Source: Flavobacterium sp. GSB-24
GTDB lineage: Bacteria > Bacteroidota > Bacteroidia > Flavobacteriales > Flavobacteriaceae
Length of the DNA stretch: 64,000 nucleotides
Direction: 5' to 3'
Assembly: GCF_027924665.1 (NCBI RefSeq)
Contig: NZ_AP027043.1
Span: forward strand, 3,782,001-3,846,000
Numbering within the stretch: position 1 is the first letter of the stretch; the number at the start of each line of letters is the position of its first letter. A program made the translations under genes and the position numbers. Below the pieces are notes generated by a model. It was not told the DNA's origin. It saw only the letters and a program-made list of their open reading frames with translations, and searched no databases. This document shows positions 43,540-50,803 of this stretch, in pieces.

Positions 43540-43590
43540 TTTCAAGTTTCAGGTTTCAAATCTGTCAGGCTGAGCGAAGTCGAAGCCCGA
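43540..43590. repeat. Adjacent GTTTCAAG and GAGCGAAGTCGAAG repeat fragments
   Basis: GTTTCAAGTTTCAGGTTTC is followed immediately by CTGTCAGGCTGAGCGAAGTC and GAAGCCC. The two dispersed repeat families seen elsewhere in the window are joined here. Confidence 0.55.
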
Positions 43591-43634
43591 TTTCTTATTG
43601 TTATAGACTTAAACTTTACTCAGTGTGAAAAATC

Positions 43635-43718
43635 ACATTCAACTTTTCACATTCAATTTCTCACATTTAACTTCTAACATTTAACTTCTAACATTTAACT
43701 TCTCACATTTAACTTCTC
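43635..43718. repeat. Six tandem copies of a 14-base unit
   Basis: The unit ACATTTAACTTCTC (with C/T and C/A variants) repeats six times without spacers from 43635 to 43718, followed by a partial seventh. It lies just downstream of the tatD-type gene's stop (43734) and shows no coding or hairpin character. Confidence 0.85.
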
Positions 43719-43733
43719 ACATCTCACTATTCC

Positions 43734-44378
43734 CTATCCAAAGACACTTTTACAATTACTTGAAATAATACTTTTTAATTCTTTTAATTCTAGTTTTTTA
43801 TATTCTGATGCTAATTGATAAACTTGCTGAATTGTTTCTTCCATTGTATCGGTTTCTAAAAAGAATCGGTCGTTTGGAACATTTTGAAAAACAGTTTTTA
43901 AATCTGGGTTTTTCAATAAATATTTTCCAAAAGAAAGATAAAATCCTGCCGTAATTAATTGTTCGGCAACCTGTTTGTTTTTCGAAAATCCGTGAATAAT
44001 CATCGGAACTGTAATTTTTAATCTTTTCCTAATTTCAATTACTTCTTGAAAAGCTGCGACACAATGTATTACAACTGGTTTTTTGAATTTTTCTGCTAAT
44101 GCTAATTGTTGTTCAAAAACTAAAATTTGTAACTCTAGCGGAATATCAATTCTTTTATCTAAACCGCACTCTCCTATTGCCAGACAATTTTCGGTTTGCA
44201 ATTTTTCTTCTATAATTTTCAAATCGGCATCAATGCGATTTTCTTCAATATACCACGGATGAATTCCGATCGAATAAAATGCAATCGAAGCATCAAATTC
44301 TTTCGGATATTGGTTAACCAATTCTAAAACATCTGCCTGATTGGTAAATTGATGGGTATGAAAATTAAAATATTCCAT
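43734..44378 (-). CDS. TatD-family metal-dependent hydrolase
   Basis: A 214-residue protein. The metal motif HTH is at residues 7-9 (FNFHTHQF), with GIHPWYI, AIGECGLD (Glu ligand), KPVVIHCVAAF, MIIHGF and FLETDT (Asp ligand): the full TatD set. TatD proteins are Mg2+-dependent DNases or act on other phosphoesters. The protein is somewhat shorter than the 260-residue E. coli enzyme. Its ATG overlaps the stop of the DUF1684 gene (TAATG at 44376-44380), so the two are translationally coupled. Confidence 0.9.
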   Translation of the reverse strand: MEYFNFHTHQFTNQADVLELVNQYPKEFDASIAFYSIGIHPWYIEENRIDADLKIIEEKLQTENCLAIGECGLDKRIDIPLELQILVFEQQLALAEKFKKPVVIHCVAAFQEVIEIRKRLKITVPMIIHGFSKNKQVAEQLITAGFYLSFGKYLLKNPDLKTVFQNVPNDRFFLETDTMEETIQQVYQLASEYKKLELKELKSIISSNCKSVFG

Positions 44379-44977
44379 TAATGAAAGGTTTTAACACCCG
44401 CTTTAATTTCAATTTTCAAATCATTTTCCTGCGGAACCAGTGGACAAGAATACTCGTAGTTATAAGCACAATACGGATTATAAGCTTTATTGAAATCGAC
44501 TGCGATTGTATTCCCTTTCGGAATTTCAAGATCTATGTAACGGCCACCGATATAACTCTGTTTTCCAGAGGTTAAATCTGAAAAAGGTAAAAACAAATGA
44601 TTTTTGTATTTCTCCTGTACTATAAGTTCTAAATTTTGGTAAACGTTCAATTTGAAATCTTTACCTTTTATTTTAAAATATAAAGTACCGTATTTAATAT
44701 ATTTTGAAGTATATTTTCCCGACTCTTTCATTTCAAAAACTTTTCCTCCTTTAGCTTTTACTAGAGTAGCATTTACAAAAAAAGTTTCGTTTACGGGATA
44801 AAATTCTAAGCTTTTAAAAGTTTTTAAATCTTTAGTCATTAACGGACTAGTCTTAGGATCAGCAAATTCTGAATTCAATTTCTTCTGAAATTTTTCTACT
44901 TCACTTTTACTAAATTTTTTTTGGCCATAGCCAAAAGTAAAAACCAACAATAAAACTAGGGCGTTTAATGTTTTCAT
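44378..44977 (-). CDS. Exported DUF1684 protein
   Basis: A 199-residue protein starting at ATG 44977 (MKTLNALVLLLVFTFGYGQ, a signal peptide). A TTG six codons upstream lies inside the promoter's -7 box and is excluded. The mature part has the DUF1684 pattern: LNVYQNLELIVQEKY, LFLPFSDLTSGKQSYIGGRY and DFNKAYNPYCAYNYEYSCPL. This family is common in bacteria and uncharacterised. It overlaps the tatD-type gene by one base. Confidence 0.87.
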   Translation of the reverse strand: MKTLNALVLLLVFTFGYGQKKFSKSEVEKFQKKLNSEFADPKTSPLMTKDLKTFKSLEFYPVNETFFVNATLVKAKGGKVFEMKESGKYTSKYIKYGTLYFKIKGKDFKLNVYQNLELIVQEKYKNHLFLPFSDLTSGKQSYIGGRYIDLEIPKGNTIAVDFNKAYNPYCAYNYEYSCPLVPQENDLKIEIKAGVKTFH

Positions 44978-44992
44978 CTTAGAAATTTTCTG

Positions 44993-45020
44993 CAAAAATA
45001 GTTCAAAAGTAACAAAACAA
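44993..45020 (-). promoter_or_regulatory. Full Bacteroidota promoter: TTG-N17-TATTTTTG
   Basis: On the minus strand TTG (45020-45018), 17 bases, then TATTTTTG (45000-44993), 15 bases before the DUF1684 ATG. Confidence 0.7.
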
Positions 45021-45046
45021 CAACCACTTAACGCGACAAAGTTTCC

Positions 45047-45054
45047 TAACTTTG
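45047..45054 (+). promoter_or_regulatory. -7 promoter box (TAACTTTG) within a short dyad
   Basis: TAACTTTG lies 22 bases before the MFS gene ATG. It is part of ACAAAG-TTTCCTAA-CTTTGT, an inverted repeat that may be a regulator site. Confidence 0.5.
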
Positions 45055-45076
45055 TGACGATAATCTATCAAACAAA

Positions 45077-46297
45077 ATGCTTAAAACCGCTTTTACCCAT
45101 TACATCAACAATTTTAGAGGATTTACAAGAGAAATTTGGATTCTTGCCATCATCACTTTTATCAATCGTGCTGGAACAATGGTACTTCCTTTTTTATCCA
45201 AATATTTAAAAGAAGATCTTCATTTCAGTTATAATCAAGTCGGATGGATTATGGTTGCGTTTGGCTTTGGTTCTATGCTGGGTTCATGGCTTGGAGGTAA
45301 ACTTTCAGATAAAATAGGCTTCTATAAAATCATGATATTCAGTTTGTTTACAAGCGGTGTTTCTTTATTCTTTGTTCAATATATCACTACTTTTTGGGCT
45401 CTTTGCGTTGCCATGTTTTTATTAATGACAATTGCTGACATGTTCAGGCCGGCGATGTTTGTTTCTTTGGGAGCTTATGCCAAACCAGAAAATAGAACAC
45501 GTGCCCTAACGCTTGTGCGTCTTGCTGTAAATTTAGGTTTTGCTGCAGGACCTGCACTTGGAGGTCTAATTATTATGGGAATGGGCTATTCTGGTCTTTT
45601 CTGGGTTGACGGGGCTTCTTGTATTATTTCGATTTCAATTTTTGCTTTATTAGTAAAAGAAAAGAAAAAAGTAGTTCACGATGATAAGACCGAAAGCGCT
45701 GTTGAAACTAAATCTGTTTTTCATGATAAAATTTTCTGGGTTTTCTTATTTGTGAGTTTTATCACTGCAATGATATTCTTTCAGCTTTTTACTACTTTAC
45801 CTTTATATCATAATGAAAAATTTGGCTTAAGCGAATTTCAAACTGGATTATTAATGACACTCAACGGACTTTTGATTTTCTCTTTAGAAATGCCTACGGT
45901 TGGATTTTTAGAACGAAAAGCTTTTCCTAAAATCAGAATTATCATTGTTGGTTCTTTTATAATGGCTCTGAGTTTCTTTATACTTCTTATCAATTTCTGG
46001 GCAGGCATATTAGTAGTCAGTATGGTCTGTATTTCTATTGGAGAAGTTTTAACTTTTCCTTTTTCGAATGCCTTTGCTTTGAGCAGAGCACCACGCGGAC
46101 AAGAAGGTCGCTACATGGCTCTATATACTATGAGTTTTAGTCTTGCTCATATTATTAGTTCAAAAGTCGGGTTTGAGATTATCACAAGATTAGGATACCA
46201 AATCAACTGGCTATTTATGGCTTGTATTGGCGTAATCGGAACTGGATGTTGTATCTGGATTAAAAATGCTCTTGTTACAGAAAAAGTGACACAATAA
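45077..46297 (+). CDS. MFS transporter
   Basis: A 406-residue protein with twelve hydrophobic helices. The MFS loop-2 motif GSWLGGKLSDKIGFYKIM is at about residues 74-91. The N-half also has TLVRLAVNLGFAAGPALGG, the motif C of drug/H+ antiporters, and the C-half has LERKAFPKIR. It is a multidrug-resistance-like exporter by motif, with unknown substrate. It is divergent from the DUF1684 gene and precedes the BlaI/M56 locus by about 160 bases; no regulation by that locus is implied. Confidence 0.9.
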   Translation: MLKTAFTHYINNFRGFTREIWILAIITFINRAGTMVLPFLSKYLKEDLHFSYNQVGWIMVAFGFGSMLGSWLGGKLSDKIGFYKIMIFSLFTSGVSLFFVQYITTFWALCVAMFLLMTIADMFRPAMFVSLGAYAKPENRTRALTLVRLAVNLGFAAGPALGGLIIMGMGYSGLFWVDGASCIISISIFALLVKEKKKVVHDDKTESAVETKSVFHDKIFWVFLFVSFITAMIFFQLFTTLPLYHNEKFGLSEFQTGLLMTLNGLLIFSLEMPTVGFLERKAFPKIRIIIVGSFIMALSFFILLINFWAGILVVSMVCISIGEVLTFPFSNAFALSRAPRGQEGRYMALYTMSFSLAHIISSKVGFEIITRLGYQINWLFMACIGVIGTGCCIWIKNALVTEKVTQ

Positions 46298-46397
46298 ATT
46301 TTTAACTTATTAATCCATTTAAATTCAATTAATTACCATTAAATTTGAATCATATTTCTGTGCTCAAAATCGAATTCAACTTAATTTTTAGTTAAAT

Positions 46398-46413
46398 AAC
46401 TATTTTTATAGTT
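46398..46413. promoter_or_regulatory. BlaI-type operator 1 (perfect dyad)
   Basis: AACTAT-TTTT-ATAGTT is a perfect 16-base palindrome. Its end touches the TTG (46412-46414) that serves as upstream promoter element for the first blaI gene. Operator 2 begins 20 bases further on, two helical turns. Confidence 0.75.
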
Positions 46414-46442
46414 GTGTAACTAAAAAAATAGTTGTAGGTTTG
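46412..46442 (+). promoter_or_regulatory. Promoter of the BlaI/M56 operon: TTG-N20-TAGGTTTG
   Basis: TTG at 46412-46414 and TAGGTTTG at 46435-46442 match the flavobacterial promoter with a slightly long spacer. The second operator lies wholly between the two elements, so repressor binding should block RNA polymerase. Confidence 0.65.
46418..46433. promoter_or_regulatory. BlaI-type operator 2
   Basis: AACTA-AAAAAA-TAGTT, a 16-base dyad with the same half-site as operator 1 (46398-46413), placed between the promoter elements. Confidence 0.72.
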
Positions 46443-46456
46443 AATTAAAATTAGAG

Positions 46457-46828
46457 ATGATGCAGAAGTTAACAAACAAAGAAGAAGAAATTATGATGAT
46501 TTTATGGAAGCTGAAAAAAGCTTTTGTAAAAGAAATCCAAGCAGAAATTACTGAAGACCAGCCGCACTACAATACGTTATCTACTATTGTACGCAATTTG
46601 GAAGACAAAGGATATGTTGGGCACAATGCCTTTGGAAATACGCATCAATACTTTCCTATTGTTGCAATTGAAGATTACAGAAAAGGATTTATGAAAACGG
46701 CAATTGATAATTACTTTAATAGTTCTTATAAAAGCATGGTTTCCTTTTTTGCTAAAGAAGAAAAAATTTCAGCCGATGAATTGCGAGAAATTTTATCAAT
46801 GATTGAAAATAAAAACGAAGAAAAATAA
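46457..46828 (+). CDS. blaI: BlaI/MecI/CopY-family transcriptional repressor, copy 1
   Basis: A winged-helix repressor of 122-123 residues; either ATG at 46457 or 46460 can start, and the paralogue at 48520 supports 46460. LTNKEEEIMMILWKLKKAFV and LSTIVRNLEDKGYVGHNAFG (recognition helix and wing) are diagnostic of BlaI/MecI. The C-terminal part (KSMVSFFAKEEKISADELRE) is the dimerisation helix that is cut by the partner protease in staphylococci. Two dyad operators overlap its promoter, implying autoregulation. It is followed 8 bases later by an M56 peptidase gene. Confidence 0.94.
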   Translation: MMQKLTNKEEEIMMILWKLKKAFVKEIQAEITEDQPHYNTLSTIVRNLEDKGYVGHNAFGNTHQYFPIVAIEDYRKGFMKTAIDNYFNSSYKSMVSFFAKEEKISADELREILSMIENKNEEK

Positions 46829-46836
46829 TCTTGCTT

Positions 46837-48498
46837 ATGGAAGCACTTCTTATTTATATCGCCAAATCAAGCAGTTTAATACTTTTTTTCTATTGCGTTT
46901 ATTATTTTTTGCTGCGCAAAGAAACATTCTTTAACAGCAACAGATGGTTTTTATTATCTGGTTTAATAATTGGAGCAATTTTGCCATTATTAAGTTATAC
47001 AAAAGTGATATGGATTGAGACTGCTCCAGCTTTAGGTACTACCATTCAATCATCATTAATTGAAATTCCCGAAAGAGAAGCTTCTAATTTTAATTGGAGT
47101 TATATTATCATGTCTTCATATGGAATTGGCTTTTTAGTTTTTATAATAAAATTTGCAATTGATTTTTATAGTCTCAATTCTATTATCAAAGGAAAAAAAA
47201 TACAACAGCAAGCTGATTTTAAATTCATTGATGTTAATGAAAATATAGCGCCTTTCTCCTATTTTGAATATATTGTATACAACTCATCACTGTACACCAC
47301 TTCTGAATTGGAGAATATCATCGAGCATGAAAAAGTACACAGCGACCAAAATCATACTGTAGATGTATTAATCTCTAGATTATTCAGTATTATTTTTTGG
47401 TTTAATCCAATTGTCTGGCTTTATAAGAAAGCGATCACGCAAAACCTTGAATTTATTGCTGACAACGAGGCTGCTAAAAAATTACAAGACAAAAAATCTT
47501 ACCAATACACGCTTTTAAAAATAACAACACACGAAAATTGTGTTGCAATCACCAATCATTTTTATCAATCATTAATCAAAAAACGAATTGTCATGTTAAA
47601 CAAAAATCAATCAAAAAAGAAGAATTCCTGGAAGTATTACACAGTAATTCCAGCTCTTGCGGCATTTGTTTTATTATTTCAAATTGAAGTAATTGCAAAA
47701 GAAAAACCTCAGGCAAAAAAAGAAATTTCGGAAACAACCAAGTCTGTAGACGTGTATAAAATTAAAAGAAACTCTACAGATGCGGAATTAAAAGAAATTA
47801 AGGAAAAATTAAAATCAATTCATAATATTGATTTTGAAGTTTCAGAAATAAAAAGAGATGCTAAAAACAATCTAACTTCAATAAAAGTAAATGTTACAAG
47901 AGGCGAACAGCAAGCTCAATCAATTCAAATAGGAGATCAAATTATAAAAGATTTTGGAGTACTTGTTACAACAGACAAAGATGGAAACAAAACAATTGGT
48001 ATCCAAACCTTTGATGATCCAAAAGATTCCAAAACTGCTAAAGAACCTAAAGTTGGAGTTAGCAAAGGCATAAGCACCATAACTTCTGATAACTCAGATG
48101 ATTCTAAAACAAATTCAGTAATTACAATTAACAAAAACCAAAATACTAAATCAGATAACAATGTTAACACTTATTCTTTTACTAGTACAAAAACTAATAC
48201 TGATACTAACACAAATATTAACGGTGTTGTAACTATAAATAATGACAAAAATGTTGTCACTAAAGTAATTACTAACGGGGGCTCAACAATTGCTATTTCA
48301 AATTCTGCTAAAAGTGCTACTAAACTAGATGGCCAACTCGTGATTGTTGATGGAGAAGAAATGCCAAGTAATTTTGATATTGATTCTATAAAAGCTAAAG
48401 ATATAGAATCTGTAAGTATTTATAAAGGATCACAAGCTGTAGCTAAATACGGTAATCGCGCTGCAAATGGGGTTATTGAAATTGAAACTAAAAAATAA
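46837..48498 (+). CDS. BlaR1-like M56 membrane metallopeptidase with TonB-plug-like tail, copy 1
   Basis: A 553-residue protein from ATG 46837 (MEALLIYIAKSSSLILFFYC). Three N-terminal helices lead to the zinc motif H164-E-K-V-H168, then SDQNHTVDVLISRLFSI, FIADNEA (third ligand) and a fourth helix (VIPALAAFVLLFQIE, about residues 268-284). The extracytoplasmic tail is Thr/Asn-rich and ends in a TonB-receptor plug-like segment (IKAKDIESVSIYKGSQAVAK, then YGNRAANGVIEIETKK). The penicillin-binding sensor domain of BlaR1 is absent. It is expected to cleave the BlaI partner on an unknown signal. Confidence 0.88.
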   Translation: MEALLIYIAKSSSLILFFYCVYYFLLRKETFFNSNRWFLLSGLIIGAILPLLSYTKVIWIETAPALGTTIQSSLIEIPEREASNFNWSYIIMSSYGIGFLVFIIKFAIDFYSLNSIIKGKKIQQQADFKFIDVNENIAPFSYFEYIVYNSSLYTTSELENIIEHEKVHSDQNHTVDVLISRLFSIIFWFNPIVWLYKKAITQNLEFIADNEAAKKLQDKKSYQYTLLKITTHENCVAITNHFYQSLIKKRIVMLNKNQSKKKNSWKYYTVIPALAAFVLLFQIEVIAKEKPQAKKEISETTKSVDVYKIKRNSTDAELKEIKEKLKSIHNIDFEVSEIKRDAKNNLTSIKVNVTRGEQQAQSIQIGDQIIKDFGVLVTTDKDGNKTIGIQTFDDPKDSKTAKEPKVGVSKGISTITSDNSDDSKTNSVITINKNQNTKSDNNVNTYSFTSTKTNTDTNTNINGVVTINNDKNVVTKVITNGGSTIAISNSAKSATKLDGQLVIVDGEEMPSNFDIDSIKAKDIESVSIYKGSQAVAKYGNRAANGVIEIETKK

Positions 48499-48519
48499 AA
48501 AACTTTTATAAAAAAGAAA

Positions 48520-48888
48520 ATGCAAAAACTAACCAATAAAGAAGAAGAAATCATGCATATTTTATGGAAGCTGAAAAAGGCTTTTGTAAAAGAAATTCAA
48601 GCAGAGATTTTAGAAGATCAGCCGCATTACAATACTTTGTCTACTATTGTTCGTAATCTGGAAGAGAAAGGTTATGTTGCGCACAATGCTTTTGGAAACA
48701 CGCATCAGTACTATCCTATCGTAAGTATCGAAGATTACCGAAAAGGTTTTATGAGTACTGCTATTGACAATTATTTTAATAGTTCGTACAAAAGCATGGT
48801 TTCATTTTTTGCTAAGGAAGAAAAAATTTCTGCAGATGAATTACGAGAAATATTAGATATGATCGAAAATCCAAAAGAAGGTAAATAA
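48520..48888 (+). CDS. BlaI/MecI/CopY-family transcriptional repressor, copy 2
   Basis: A 122-residue paralogue of the blaI product encoded at 46457, nearly identical through LTNKEEEIM, ILWKLKKAFVKEIQAEI, DQPHYNTLSTIVRNLE, HNAFGNTHQY and the C-terminal KSMVSFFAKEEKISADELRE. Differences are concentrated at a few positions (MHIL for MMIL, SIEDYRKGFMST for AIEDYRKGFMKT). There is no operator or promoter of its own in the 21 bases after the first M56 gene, so it is read from the same transcript. It probably binds the same operators. Confidence 0.93.
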   Translation: MQKLTNKEEEIMHILWKLKKAFVKEIQAEILEDQPHYNTLSTIVRNLEEKGYVAHNAFGNTHQYYPIVSIEDYRKGFMSTAIDNYFNSSYKSMVSFFAKEEKISADELREILDMIENPKEGK

Positions 48889-48898
48889 TCAAAATAGT

Positions 48899-50731
48899 AT
48901 GGAAGCACTTTTCATTTTTATCCTGAAATCGAGCGGATTGTTGGCAATGTTTTACTTTGCTTACATCTTTTTACTTCGCAAAGAAACTTTTTTCAATAGC
49001 AGTCGCTGGTTTTTAATAGCGGGATTAATTACTTCTGTAATTCTGCCTTTTGTAGTTTATACCAAAGTTATCTGGATCGAAAAACCAGCTATGCAAATTA
49101 TCAACAAAAGAGTGGTTGAGAATTTTTCTACTGCTGATACTTATAGCGCTAGTACTGCTTCTTACGAACCCCAATACAGCCCTGCAGCGTTAGTTGAAGA
49201 AGAGCCGATTGAAATTAATTGGGATTTAGTCTTTATAGCAATTTATAGTTTAGGATTAACTGCTTTCTTGTTCAAATTTGGGTTTGACATTTATAGTTTG
49301 AACTCAGTTTTAAAAGGAAAAAAAATACAACAGCAGGAAGATTTTAAATTTATTGACGTAAATGAAAACATAGCTCCTTTCTCCTATTTCGATTATATTG
49401 TGTATAACTCATCACTGTACACTCCGACAGAATTAGAAAGTATTTTGGAACACGAAAAAGTGCACAGCGACCAAAATCATACTATTGATGTTTTGATATC
49501 TAGAATCTTCTGCATCTTATTTTGGTTTAATCCAATTGTGTGGCTTTATAAAAAAGCTATTTTACAAAATCTTGAATTCATAGCCGACAGAGAGGCCTCT
49601 AAAAAAATCAACGACAAAAAAGCGTATCAATACACGCTTTTAAAAATCACAACGCATGAAACCTGCGTTGCAATCACCAATCATTTTTATCAATCATTAA
49701 TCAAAAAACGAATTGTCATGTTAAACAAAAATCAATCAAGCAAAAAGAATTACTGGAAATATTACGCCGTAATTCCTGCTCTTGGAGCTTTTGTACTTTT
49801 ATTTCAAATAGAAACAATCGCGCAGGAAAAGAAACAAAACGGATTGCCGTCTATTTCAAAAGACACTATTAAATCAAGCGATGAAACTTTTAAAATCACA
49901 AAAAACACAACTGATCAGGAATTAAAGGATTTGCCAGGGAAATTAAAAGCAAATCATAATATTGATATTGAAATTTCAGACGTTAAAAGAAATACCAAAA
50001 AGGAATTAACTGCTATTCAAATTAAAGTAAAATCAGAATCGGGCAAGAAACAAACTATTGTAATCGACGGTGATGAAGCTATAAAAGACTGTGAATTTGC
50101 AATTGGAACTGACGAAGATGGCACAAAATCTATAGTTATTAATACAGACGAAAACTTCTCTGTTCCTGTTATGATGAGAAATGAAAAAGTTATCGTTCGT
50201 CACTACGGAGATTCAGACATTACACCACCAACACCGCCAGTTTTTCCTTCAGGACCAATGCCAGCTGCCCCTGCATTAGATATGTCTAAAATGCCAAAAC
50301 CTCCAGTTGCTCCAAAAAACATGAACGATAAAGTTGCTGTAAGTAAGTTTGAAAAACAAATGGAAGCTTTTGAAAAACAAATGGAAGTTATTGAGCCTCA
50401 ATTGGAAGCGTATGAAAAACAAGTTGAAGCATTAATGTCTCAAAGAGAAGCGATTTACGAAAAAGAAATGGCTAAGTATGAGATAGCAATGGAAAAGTTC
50501 CACGCAAACATGGAAAAATTTAATTACGATTTTAAGTTTAAATTTGAAAATGATGCAGAATATGGCAACACAAAACAATATGAGCAAGACATGAAACAGT
50601 TGGAGCTTGATATGAAACAGCATGAAAAAGACATGAAACAACATGCGAAAGATATGAAGCAGCATGAAAAAAACATGAAACAGCACGAAAAAGATATGAA
50701 AGCTATGGAAAAAGAAAATAAAAAAGCTTAA
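48899..50731 (+). CDS. BlaR1-like M56 membrane metallopeptidase with charged coiled-coil tail, copy 2
   Basis: A 610-residue paralogue of the M56 protein encoded at 46837. The N-terminal membrane/protease part is strongly conserved: HExxH at H185-E-K-V-H189, PFSYFDYIVYNSSLYT and the KKRIVMLNKNQSSKKN segment. After the fourth helix the sequences diverge. This copy has a Pro-rich stretch (TPPTPPVFPSGPMPAAPAL) and about 150 residues of Lys/Glu/Met-rich helix ending in seven-residue MKQHEKD repeats, a long coiled coil. It has no plug-like tail and no penicillin-binding domain. The different tails suggest different sensing partners. A terminator follows. Confidence 0.88.
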   Translation: MEALFIFILKSSGLLAMFYFAYIFLLRKETFFNSSRWFLIAGLITSVILPFVVYTKVIWIEKPAMQIINKRVVENFSTADTYSASTASYEPQYSPAALVEEEPIEINWDLVFIAIYSLGLTAFLFKFGFDIYSLNSVLKGKKIQQQEDFKFIDVNENIAPFSYFDYIVYNSSLYTPTELESILEHEKVHSDQNHTIDVLISRIFCILFWFNPIVWLYKKAILQNLEFIADREASKKINDKKAYQYTLLKITTHETCVAITNHFYQSLIKKRIVMLNKNQSSKKNYWKYYAVIPALGAFVLLFQIETIAQEKKQNGLPSISKDTIKSSDETFKITKNTTDQELKDLPGKLKANHNIDIEISDVKRNTKKELTAIQIKVKSESGKKQTIVIDGDEAIKDCEFAIGTDEDGTKSIVINTDENFSVPVMMRNEKVIVRHYGDSDITPPTPPVFPSGPMPAAPALDMSKMPKPPVAPKNMNDKVAVSKFEKQMEAFEKQMEVIEPQLEAYEKQVEALMSQREAIYEKEMAKYEIAMEKFHANMEKFNYDFKFKFENDAEYGNTKQYEQDMKQLELDMKQHEKDMKQHAKDMKQHEKNMKQHEKDMKAMEKENKKA

Positions 50732-50749
50732 TATACTTTGTTCATCTAA

Positions 50750-50777
50750 AAAAACCAGTGCTAAAACACTGGTTTTT
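50750..50777 (+). terminator. Terminator after second M56 gene
   Basis: AAAAACCAGTG and CACTGGTTTTT pair perfectly with a 6-base loop, with T residues on the 3' side. Read-through into the serine hydrolase gene is possible; no separate strong promoter box is seen before it. Confidence 0.8.
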
Positions 50778-50803
50778 CTATTTCTAATATTAAATATTGA
50801 AAA

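Noticed and set aside
43635..43718. Possible CRISPR array
   Set aside because: The 14-base repeats are directly adjacent with no spacers, too short for CRISPR.
44978..44995. N-terminal extension of the DUF1684 protein
   Set aside because: The TTG overlaps the promoter -7 box at 44993-45000.
46837..50731. M56 proteins as true beta-lactam receptors (BlaR1/MecR1)
   Set aside because: No penicillin-binding domain or its SxxK motif exists in either tail, so only the protease half is BlaR1-like.
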